Assembly (NCBI GenBank): GCA_964527385.1
Contig: CAZGPZ010000049.1
Location: 1-7,542, forward strand
Direction of reading: 5' to 3'
Length of the DNA stretch: 7,542 nucleotides
DNA from: JANWHZ01 sp964527385
GTDB lineage: Bacteria; Patescibacteriota; Saccharimonadia; Saccharimonadales; UBA4665
The position numbers and the translations under genes are program-made. Shown here in pieces: positions 1 through 5,492 of this stretch. The number at the start of each line of letters is the position of its first letter. The first letter of the stretch is position 1. The notes beneath the pieces are model-generated. The model saw only the letters and a program-made list of their open reading frames with translations, did no database searches and was not told the origin of the DNA.

Positions 1-1254
1 GCCATTAACAGGATGGCCGAGGCGGGCATTGACGGTGTTGAATATATAGCCATTAATACGGACTCACAAGCACTACAGAATTCCAAAGCTGACACAAAAC
101 TTCACATCGGCAGGGATGCAACGCGTGGGCTTGGTGCCGGTGCTGACCCATCTGTTGGCGAACGTGCCGCGCAAGAATCGCTGGAAGAAATCCGCAAGTC
201 ACTGGCCGGTGCCGACATGGTGTTCGTGACCATAGGCGCCGGTGGTGGTACCGGCAGCGGCGCTGGGCATATCGTTGCCCAGGTAGCAAAAGAGCAAGGT
301 GCGCTTGTTGTCGGGTTTGCTACCAAGCCGTTTGCCTTTGAAGGTGAAAAACGCCGCCGTAATGCAGAAATGGCGATCGAAAAACTACGTGATGCCGTCG
401 ACACGTTGATTATTATCCCCAATGACCGTTTGCTACAAACAATTGACCGCCAAACTCCCTTGCTTGAAGCATTCAAGGTTGCAGACGATGTATTGCGCCA
501 AGGGGTCCAGGGCATATCAGACCTGATCACGGTACATGGGCTTATTAACCTCGACTTCGCGGACGTTAAAACAGTCATGAGCAATGCAGGCACCGCGCTC
601 ATGGGCATTGGCCGCGCGGCCGGTGACAACCGAGCGGTGGTTGCGGCGCAGCAAGCTATCGAGTCACCGTTACTCGAAGTTTCTATCGACGGTGCACGTG
701 GCATTCTGTTTAATGTCATCGGCGGCAACGACCTTACGATGCATGAGATTAATGCAGCTGCTGAGACAATCACAAATGCCGCTGACTCAGAAGCCAACAT
801 CATATTTGGCGCAACAATCAATCCGGAACTTGAGGGCGAGATAATCGTAACTGTCGTCGCGACTGGTTTTGACGCCTCATATTTTTCGAAACGGCAGGCT
901 CCAGCCCTAGCATCGCTTAGCACGCCAAGCGATGACAACGATGATGAGGATCATGACACGCACAAGTCGCCCACCGCTACGTCACTGACACGTGACGAAG
1001 AAGCGGACTTTTCTAGCATGGATGTAACGCTCGAGAAGGATAAAATGCCCGTCGACCTCCATTCTGACGAGCTAATGCCGAACATATGGACCATTGATGA
1101 TGACCAAGAAAGCGTGCCAGCCTCTGCACAGAAGGTCATTACGAGCGAATCAGAAGAAGAGATTGACCGTCCCTCGTTTTTAAAGCGCCTTAAAGGTTTC
1201 ACGAAAAAGACTGCCGAAGACGAAAAAGCTGATTCTGAGAAAAATAAGAAGTAA
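1..1254 (+). CDS. ftsZ: Cell division GTPase FtsZ (5' partial)
   Basis: This is the tubulin-like GTPase that polymerises into the Z ring at mid-cell and recruits the division machinery. The frame is open from base 1, which encodes A-I-N-R-M, the end of the usual N-terminal GGGNAINRM nucleotide-binding motif, so only a short N-terminal piece is missing. Numbering from the Met at base 13, the tubulin signature GGGTGSG is at 77-83 and the T7 catalytic loop NLDFAD is at 179-184, with both acidic residues that complete the GTPase site of the neighbouring subunit. The second domain runs to about residue 290. An acidic, D/E-rich disordered linker follows, then a C-terminal peptide (EEIDRPSFLKRLKGF) resembling the conserved FtsA/ZipA-binding tail. 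After that tail the protein continues for about 20 mostly charged residues rich in K, D and E. The stop is TAA. There is no overlap with the next gene and no clear terminator. Family assignment is essentially certain. Confidence 0.98.
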   Translation, partial: AINRMAEAGIDGVEYIAINTDSQALQNSKADTKLHIGRDATRGLGAGADPSVGERAAQESLEEIRKSLAGADMVFVTIGAGGGTGSGAGHIVAQVAKEQGALVVGFATKPFAFEGEKRRRNAEMAIEKLRDAVDTLIIIPNDRLLQTIDRQTPLLEAFKVADDVLRQGVQGISDLITVHGLINLDFADVKTVMSNAGTALMGIGRAAGDNRAVVAAQQAIESPLLEVSIDGARGILFNVIGGNDLTMHEINAAAETITNAADSEANIIFGATINPELEGEIIVTVVATGFDASYFSKRQAPALASLSTPSDDNDDEDHDTHKSPTATSLTRDEEADFSSMDVTLEKDKMPVDLHSDELMPNIWTIDDDQESVPASAQKVITSESEEEIDRPSFLKRLKGFTKKTAEDEKADSEKNKK

Positions 1255-1294
1255 AACGACTCAAAAACGTGTATTAAATTACACCAAAAATTAA

Positions 1295-1357
1295 TTGCAA
1301 AACGCTATAGGTGGGGCTAGCATAGAGGATAAGAGCGCTATATGTAATGTATAGAAT
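1295..1357 (+). promoter_or_regulatory. Putative promoter region of nrdR(-nrdJ)
   Basis: Two sigma70-like possibilities lie in the ftsZ-nrdR gap. The first has -35 TTGCAA (1295-1300), a 17-bp spacer and -10 TAGCAT (1318-1323), each matching the consensus at 4 of 6 positions. The second has a better -10, TAGAAT (1352-1357, 5 of 6), but no good -35. Both sit where the candidate NrdR boxes would interfere with polymerase. I cannot tell from sequence which is used, or whether nrdR is also read through from ftsZ. Confidence 0.35.
1302..1350 (+). promoter_or_regulatory. Candidate tandem NrdR boxes upstream of nrdR
   Basis: Known NrdR boxes are 16-bp near-palindromes, roughly ACACTATATATAGTGT, found in pairs about three helical turns apart. 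The site GCGCTATATGTAATGT at 1335-1350 matches 12 of 16 positions of that pattern as I recall it. A weaker site, ACGCTATAGGTGGGGC at 1302-1317, matches 10 of 16 and shares the core CGCTATA. The two starts are 33 bp apart, close to the usual 31-32. The upstream site falls in the spacer of the TTGCAA/TAGCAT promoter and the downstream site abuts the TAGAAT -10. The downstream box is plausible alone. The upstream box is weak in its right half. Confidence 0.45.
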
Positions 1358-1399
1358 AGCTTTGTACATTGTGATTTTTGAACAAAGGAGGTGTGCAAT

Positions 1400-1879
1400 A
1401 TGAAGTGCAGCCGCTGCAGCAGCGATGACACGAAAGTGATTGAATCGCGTGATGTCGCAGAAGGGCAGTCCATTCGCCGCCGCCGCGTGTGCACTGCATG
1501 CAAGTACCGATTTACGACGTACGAGCGTGTTGAACGCCCCCAGTTGGTTGTCATCAAACACAACGGTACCAGGGAACTGTTCAACAGGGACAAGCTCTTA
1601 GCCGGTTTATATCGGGCTTGTGAAAAAACTGCAGTTAGCAGCATGCAACTCGAGCAAGTCGTTGCGGATATAGAAGAACAGCTTTACGCATGCGGCGAAC
1701 CCGAGGTACGGACGGCAAAAATAGGTGAATTGGTCATGGAGCGCTTAGCTTTGCTTGATGAGGTGGCCTACGTACGCTTTGCGAGCGTTTACAGGCGCTT
1801 CAAGGACATAGATGGGTTCGAGCAAGAGCTGCTTAGTATCAAGCAACAGCGGAACGCGAAGGAACTTGTAAAGGAATGA
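1400..1879 (+). CDS. nrdR: Transcriptional repressor NrdR
   Basis: NrdR is a cytoplasmic, nucleotide-sensing repressor of ribonucleotide reductase operons. Its ATP-cone binds ATP or dATP, which changes its oligomeric state and its binding to NrdR boxes. The protein has 159 residues, normal for the family. The N-terminal zinc ribbon has its four ligands at C3, C6, C31 and C34 (MKCSRC and VCTAC), separated by a basic RRRR stretch expected to contact DNA, and continues into FTTYERVE. The ATP-cone follows from about residue 48 (VVIKHNGTRELFNRDKL) to about 138 (YVRFASVYRRFKDI). I chose ATG 1400 over an in-frame GTG at 1391 because the family starts MKC and because a strong Shine-Dalgarno, AAAGGAGG at 1384-1391, sits 8 bases upstream; the GTG would overlap it. 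The direct neighbour nrdJ is the expected target, and candidate boxes upstream suggest autoregulation. The stop is TGA, so UGA is not reassigned here. Confidence 0.97.
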   Translation: MKCSRCSSDDTKVIESRDVAEGQSIRRRRVCTACKYRFTTYERVERPQLVVIKHNGTRELFNRDKLLAGLYRACEKTAVSSMQLEQVVADIEEQLYACGEPEVRTAKIGELVMERLALLDEVAYVRFASVYRRFKDIDGFEQELLSIKQQRNAKELVKE

Positions 1880-1887
1880 CCCCTAAC

Positions 1888-1964
1888 GGGCTCTCTCCGG
1901 CTTCTCAACAAAGTATTGGGAATTCGCAGAGAGCTCGGCTGCCAGTAGATGAGAGACCTGGCAG
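1888..1964 (+). other. Structured leader between nrdR and nrdJ (two inverted repeats)
   Basis: Two adjacent inverted repeats fill the spacer. The first pairs GGGCTCTCT (1888-1896) with AGAGAGCTC (1928-1936): nine pairs with one G-U, around a 31-nt loop. The second pairs CTGCCAG (1939-1945) perfectly with CTGGCAG (1958-1964) around a 12-nt loop. Neither is followed by a T tract, so they are not classical terminators, and they lie 60 bases before the nrdJ start, so they do not hide its ribosome site directly. They could be mRNA processing or stability elements, or part of a regulatory RNA. Confidence 0.4.
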
Positions 1965-2023
1965 GCAAGAACTCTAACAAAAACATATCAATAAATTATC
2001 AACTAAATACAAGTGAGGGTATT

Positions 2024-4858
2024 ATGAGCCAAACTACGAGCCTAGGGATCGGGCGTTATTTTACACGGCCCAAAGTGAAAGCGTACGACCAGCTGAAGTG
2101 GGTACGGCGGGATTCTGTCATCATGAACCCGATGACCGGCAAGCCTGTCTTTGAGCAAAAGGACGTCGAATTCCCGGCAGGGTGGTCGCTCAATGCAATT
2201 AATATTGTTGCCCAGAAGTACTTCACTGGCACGCCTGGCTCTAACGACAGGGAGTCATCTCTCCGGCAGTTGATCGACCGTGTGGTTGATACGATAACGC
2301 GGCATGGGTCCCAAGAAGGATATTTTGAGTCAGACACGCAGGCGGAAGACTTCCGTGAAGAGCTGAAGTACATACTTGCAACACAGCGGGCCGCTTTTAA
2401 CTCGCCTGTCTGGTTCAATATTGGCGCGCCAGAGCGTTCACAGCAAGCAAGTGCCTGCTTTATCTTGGCCGTCGAAGATACGATGCCCTCTATCTTGGAA
2501 TGGTACCGTGAAGAGGGGATGATTTTTAAGGGTGGATCAGGAGCCGGGCTTAACGTGAGCACGCTACGCGGTTCAATGGAACCACTTGGCAAGAGTGCCG
2601 GCAAAGCCTCGGGCCCATTAAGTTTCATGCGGGGCGCAGACTCGGTTGCCGGAGCGATTAAAAGCGGTGGCAAGACGCGCCGGGCAGCCAAGATGGTCAT
2701 CATGAACGGCAATCATCCTGACATTGAGGAGTTCATATGGTGCAAGGCGATCGAGGAACGCAAGGCACGGGTCCTTGAACAGGCGGGCTTCGACATGAGC
2801 CTCGACGGGAAAGATATATTCTCTGTCCAGTACCAAAACGCCAACAATTCAGTACGCGTGACAGACGATTTCATGCAAGCGGTTGTTGACGATGCGGATT
2901 GGCAGTTAGTCGGTGTGCGGTCGGGCAAAGTGATGAAAACTGTTCGTGCACGCGACCTATTCCGCCAGATATCACAGGCAGCGTGGGAATGCGCCGACCC
3001 GGGCATGCAGTTCGACACCACGATCAACAAGTGGCACACGGCGCCTAATGCGGGACGGATCAACGCAAGCAACCCTTGCAGCGAGTACATGCATTTGGAT
3101 AACTCAGCGTGCAACCTCGCGAGCATTAACCTTTTGAAGTACCTCAATGATGACAGCAGTTTCGATATAGAGGCATTCAAACACACCGTAGAATTGGTAT
3201 TCACCGCGCAAGAGATCCTGGTAGGCTACTCCGAATACCCGACCGAGAGGATAGGGAAAAACGCGCGGGCTTATCGCGAGTTGGGACTTGGTTATGCGAA
3301 CCTGGGGGCGATGCTTATGGCCCAGGGCATGCCATACGACTCAAACGAGGGGCGTGCCCAAGCTGCAGCAGTCACAGCCCTGATGACGGGTTACGCATAT
3401 GCTACGAGCGCTAAAATTGCCCGTGTAGTTGGTCCGTTTGCCGGTTTCCTAAAAGACCGGGAAGGCATGTTGAACGTGTTGAAGATGCACCGCGAAGAAG
3501 TTTCCAAAATTGACGCCGGGCTTGTCTCCGAAGAACTACTCAGCGCGGCTGCGAGCGCATGGGACGAGGCGGTTGAACTGGGTGAGCGCTATGGCGCACG
3601 CAACTCCCAGGCAAGCGTCTTGGCACCAACGGGTACTATCGGCCTTATGATGGACTGTGATACAACGGGTGTCGAGCCGGACCTTGGACTGGTCAAGCTC
3701 AAGAAACTGGTAGGTGGTGGCACCATGAGCATCGTGAACCAGACCGTGCCCCGGGCTTTGGCAGCTCTAGGCTACTCAAAGGCACAAATTGACGATATAG
3801 TTAACTATATTGATGTTGAAAAGACAATATTAGGTGCCCCCCACCTCAAGAAAGAGCATGAAAATGTCTTTGCATGTTCCATGGGAGATAACTCAATCCA
3901 CTATCTTGGGCATGTCAAAATGATGTCAGCAGTACAACCATTTATTTCAGGCGCGATTAGTAAGACCGTCAATATGCCTGAAACTGCAACCATTGAAGAT
4001 ATCGAACAGCTTCATATGGATGCATGGAGAATGGGCCTAAAGGCAGTCGCAATCTACCGCGATAACTGCAAAGTCGCGCAGCCACTTAGCATGGCCAAGA
4101 AAGAGGATGACAAACAGGAACAACAGCCCGCGGTTACTCAGGCTGCTGCAGCCACTGCTGAAGCCATGGAAAGCCGCATTGTCTTGAAGGGTGCTGTTCG
4201 CCGCCGCTTGCCAAACCGCCGGAATAGCAAAACGTACAAGTTCCGTATTGCTGACCTTAAGGGTTACTTCACCATTGGCGAGTATGACGACGGGACGCCC
4301 GGCGAGCTGTTTGTGAGTGTCTCCAAACAAGGGTCTACACTATCAGGGCTTATGGATTCATTTGCAATAGCCGTCAGTCACGGTTTGCAATACGGGGTAC
4401 CGCTCAAAAGCTATGTACGTACCCTTATGAGCATGAGTTTCTCGCCAGCCGGGATCACTGACGACTCGGATATTCGGACCGCCAGTTCGATTACTGACTA
4501 TGTTGTCCGGCGCTTAGCACTCGATTATCTGTCATTTGACGACCGGCTTGAACTGGGGCTCGCGTCACTCGATGATATGCCCGAAGAGCAAACGACATTA
4601 CTGACTGATGACAAATCAATAGATGGAAAGCTGGTTGAGGAGAGCGAGCGCGCTGTCGCGGCGACCCTTGCGGAATCAGCAACGGCAGCTCTCGTTGAAG
4701 AGTTCATCGTTATAGGGGCCGACAAGCCTAAAACGGCTAAAAAAGCCACGCAGAAAGATGCCGCGGCACCACTTTGCTATAACTGCGGCAACCAAACGCA
4801 ACGTTCAGGCAGCTGCTATGTCTGCACATCGTGCGGGTCCACCACAGGCTGCAGCTAA
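2024..4858 (+). CDS. nrdJ: Class II (adenosylcobalamin-dependent) ribonucleoside-diphosphate reductase NrdJ
   Basis: NrdJ reduces ribonucleotides to deoxyribonucleotides using a thiyl radical generated from adenosylcobalamin, so it needs neither oxygen nor an iron/manganese partner subunit. The protein has 944 residues. Active-site residues, by analogy with the Thermotoga enzyme, are redox Cys C145 (QASACF) and C363 (DNSACNLASINL), with N350, thiyl-radical C352 and E354 in NPCSE. APTGTIG (534-540) is the conserved phosphate-binding loop. A low-complexity Q/A-rich stretch (about 697-715) leads into a TSCPD-type domain (about 725-835). A variable acidic segment follows, then a C-terminal cysteine cluster, C918-x2-C921, C931-x2-C934, C937 and C943, serving as zinc ribbon and redox-shuttle tail. 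The frame is open upstream to ATG 1949, but ATG 2024 is preferred: it follows a GTGAGGG ribosome site (2013-2019) and homologous N-termini begin near here, whereas the extra 25 residues look like translated spacer. It probably shares a transcript with nrdR. The stop is TAA. Confidence 0.97.
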   Translation: MSQTTSLGIGRYFTRPKVKAYDQLKWVRRDSVIMNPMTGKPVFEQKDVEFPAGWSLNAINIVAQKYFTGTPGSNDRESSLRQLIDRVVDTITRHGSQEGYFESDTQAEDFREELKYILATQRAAFNSPVWFNIGAPERSQQASACFILAVEDTMPSILEWYREEGMIFKGGSGAGLNVSTLRGSMEPLGKSAGKASGPLSFMRGADSVAGAIKSGGKTRRAAKMVIMNGNHPDIEEFIWCKAIEERKARVLEQAGFDMSLDGKDIFSVQYQNANNSVRVTDDFMQAVVDDADWQLVGVRSGKVMKTVRARDLFRQISQAAWECADPGMQFDTTINKWHTAPNAGRINASNPCSEYMHLDNSACNLASINLLKYLNDDSSFDIEAFKHTVELVFTAQEILVGYSEYPTERIGKNARAYRELGLGYANLGAMLMAQGMPYDSNEGRAQAAAVTALMTGYAYATSAKIARVVGPFAGFLKDREGMLNVLKMHREEVSKIDAGLVSEELLSAAASAWDEAVELGERYGARNSQASVLAPTGTIGLMMDCDTTGVEPDLGLVKLKKLVGGGTMSIVNQTVPRALAALGYSKAQIDDIVNYIDVEKTILGAPHLKKEHENVFACSMGDNSIHYLGHVKMMSAVQPFISGAISKTVNMPETATIEDIEQLHMDAWRMGLKAVAIYRDNCKVAQPLSMAKKEDDKQEQQPAVTQAAAATAEAMESRIVLKGAVRRRLPNRRNSKTYKFRIADLKGYFTIGEYDDGTPGELFVSVSKQGSTLSGLMDSFAIAVSHGLQYGVPLKSYVRTLMSMSFSPAGITDDSDIRTASSITDYVVRRLALDYLSFDDRLELGLASLDDMPEEQTTLLTDDKSIDGKLVEESERAVAATLAESATAALVEEFIVIGADKPKTAKKATQKDAAAPLCYNCGNQTQRSGSCYVCTSCGSTTGCS

Positions 4859-4880
4859 GGAAGATACGACCAAAGTCTCC

Positions 4881-4917
4881 GTGGAACACCTGGTCTTTGA
4901 TGGGCTAGGTGTTCCAC
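4881..4917 (+). repeat. Long hairpin after nrdJ
   Basis: GTGGAACACCT (4881-4891) and AGGTGTTCCAC (4907-4917) form a perfect 11-bp inverted repeat. With G-U pairs the stem extends inwards to 16 pairs (4881-4896 with 4902-4917) around a TTGAT loop. It starts 22 bases after the nrdJ stop. No T tract follows on either strand, so it is not a standard intrinsic terminator. It is more likely a 3'-end stabilising structure or a U-less terminator. Its right arm abuts the promoter of the next gene. Confidence 0.6.
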
Positions 4918-4944
4918 CCGTTCGGCATCTTGGTATGCTAGACT
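4912..4944 (+). promoter_or_regulatory. Extended -10 promoter close to the start of the thioredoxin-like gene
   Basis: Two overlapping extended -10 elements are present: TGG-TATGCT (4931-4939) and TGC-TAGACT (4936-4944). The first has a weak -35, TTCCAC (4912-4917), at 16 bp, lying inside the right arm of the upstream hairpin. Transcription from the second would begin around 4951-4953, on the ATG itself; from the first, around 4946. No Shine-Dalgarno is visible before the ATG, in contrast to the other genes here. This points to a leaderless or nearly leaderless mRNA. Confidence 0.45.
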
Positions 4945-4952
4945 GATGATAT

Positions 4953-5225
4953 ATGAAAGTAGTTATCCTTTACCGGCAGAAATCAGAGCATGCAAGGCTC
5001 GTGGAAACGTTTATACACGATTTCCAGAAGCGTTATAATGCTGGCAGTTTGGAAGTACTCGATGCTGACAGCCAAGAGGGGGTTGCCACGGCTGAACTAT
5101 ACGATATAGTTAGCTACCCCGCGATAATTGCGCTTCGAGATGACGGCTCCGTGCTGAAATCTTGGTCAGACGAGATGCTTCCGTTGATGGACGAAGTCGC
5201 GTACTACGTGACAAGCCTGGGTTAG
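4953..5225 (+). CDS. Small thioredoxin-fold protein lacking all cysteines
   Basis: This is a 90-residue protein of unknown role. A first strand, MKVVILYR, is followed by a helix (SEHARLVETFIHDFQKRY), a second strand (LEVLDADS), a helix (GVATAELYDI), the segment VSYPAIIALRDDGSVLKSW, and a C-terminal helix. That order, and the Pro in SYPAII at the place of the thioredoxin cis-proline, indicate a thioredoxin-like fold. Where thioredoxins carry CxxC, after the first strand, this protein has RQKSEHAR, and it contains no cysteine at all, so it cannot be a disulfide reductant for NrdJ. It could act by protein-protein contact. There is no signal peptide and no membrane segment. It lies 94 bases after nrdJ, probably with its own promoter, and 267 bases before ileS. 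The ATG is chosen because it matches the start of the first strand. That the ORF is a real gene is fairly sure; its function is not known. Confidence 0.8.
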   Translation: MKVVILYRQKSEHARLVETFIHDFQKRYNAGSLEVLDADSQEGVATAELYDIVSYPAIIALRDDGSVLKSWSDEMLPLMDEVAYYVTSLG

Positions 5226-5254
5226 TTGCCAGGATAACAACGATGGAGTACACT
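5226..5254 (+). promoter_or_regulatory. Putative sigma70-type promoter of the ileS leader
   Basis: TTGCCA (5226-5231, 5 of 6 to the -35 consensus) begins immediately after the stop codon of the preceding gene. A spacer of exactly 17 bp separates it from TACACT (5249-5254, 4 of 6 to the -10). Transcription would begin near 5261, just ahead of the predicted leader structures, giving an untranslated leader of roughly 230 bases. The -10 lies in a small inverted repeat, GTACAC/GTGTAC (5248-5253 and 5260-5265), which may be coincidence or an operator. Confidence 0.5.
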
Positions 5255-5281
5255 TTAGCGTGTACATTTAGTGGAAGCGTT

Positions 5282-5474
5282 TTGCCTAATACGGGGCAAT
5301 GGAGCGGCTATCACCCGCAAGCTCCGGGAAAAACGGCGTCAAGCCTAGTAGAACCTGGCGGTCAGCACGTAATAGCTGTAATCAAGTGCTTTTAGGAATT
5401 ACCCTGAAGGAAATCGGATGGTACCCCTCGCAGCCTGCGAGGTCCGATAAATCCATTGAGGGTATTTTTTATTT
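5282..5474 (+). promoter_or_regulatory. T-box riboswitch (tRNA-Ile specific) in the ileS leader
   Basis: A T-box leader binds tRNA-Ile and senses whether its 3' end is aminoacylated. The strongest evidence is a textbook antiterminator. Helix A1 pairs ATCGGA (5413-5418) with TCCGAT (5443-5448). The conserved seven-base bulge TGGTACC is at 5419-5425; its TGGT complements ACCA of an uncharged tRNA. Helix A2 pairs CCTCGCA (5426-5432) with TGCGAGG (5436-5442). Upstream, a hairpin at 5301-5325 (GGAG/CTCC outer, CGG/CCG inner) presents the loop CTATCAC (5308-5314), with an ATC isoleucine codon at 5310-5312 followed by a purine. This fits the very short Stem I known for actinobacterial ileS T-boxes. 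CTAGTAGAACC (5345-5355) resembles the conserved Stem II region, and AGCAC/GTGCT (5364-5368, 5386-5390) can form Stem III. TTGCC/GGCAA (5282-5286, 5295-5299) precedes Stem I. Confidence 0.85.
5400..5474 (+). terminator. Competing terminator stem of the ileS T-box
   Basis: A run TTTTTTATTT (5465-5474) directly follows the strand GAGGGTA (5458-5464). That strand can pair in two ways, both excluding the antiterminator. TACCCCTC (5422-5429), taken from the T-box bulge and helix A2, pairs with it with one bulged C. Alternatively TACCCT (5400-5405) pairs with AGGGTA while GGAT (5416-5419) pairs with ATCC (5451-5454). The ileS ribosome site GAGGAG (5481-5486) lies outside either stem, so control of transcription termination is more likely than hiding of the ribosome site. 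The stems are imperfect, hence the moderate confidence. Confidence 0.55.
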
Positions 5475-5492
5475 CACGAAGAGGAGACAAGC

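Noticed and set aside
102..938. Long 278-codon open frame on the minus strand inside ftsZ
   Set aside because: It is exactly antisense to well-conserved ftsZ codons, is rich in Ser, Ala and Pro as expected of a shadow frame, and shows no recognisable domain.
1269..1284. Palindrome GTGTATTAAATTACAC after ftsZ, considered as a terminator or NrdR box
   Set aside because: The stem is only five A/T-rich pairs with no T tract, and its arms are in the opposite order (GTGT...ACAC) to an NrdR box (ACAC...GTGT).
1965..2023. Possible NrdR box directly before nrdJ
   Set aside because: The A/T-rich stretch has no 16-mer matching the box well; the best alignment I tried matched about 6 of 16 positions. 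Control of nrdJ is more likely through the nrdR promoter.
1880..2023. Canonical adenosylcobalamin riboswitch before nrdJ
   Set aside because: The region is short and lacks a clear B12 box (GCCACTG) and the other conserved core segments. Only a partial resemblance exists, so it is kept as an unexplained structured leader.
1949..2023. Upstream in-frame ATG giving a 969-residue NrdJ
   Set aside because: No ribosome site precedes it, the ATG lies in the loop of a hairpin, and the added 25 residues look like translated spacer. ATG 2024 has a suitable ribosome site.
2056..2712. 218-codon open frame on the minus strand inside nrdJ
   Set aside because: It is the complement of conserved NrdJ sequence with no recognisable motif or independent start signals.
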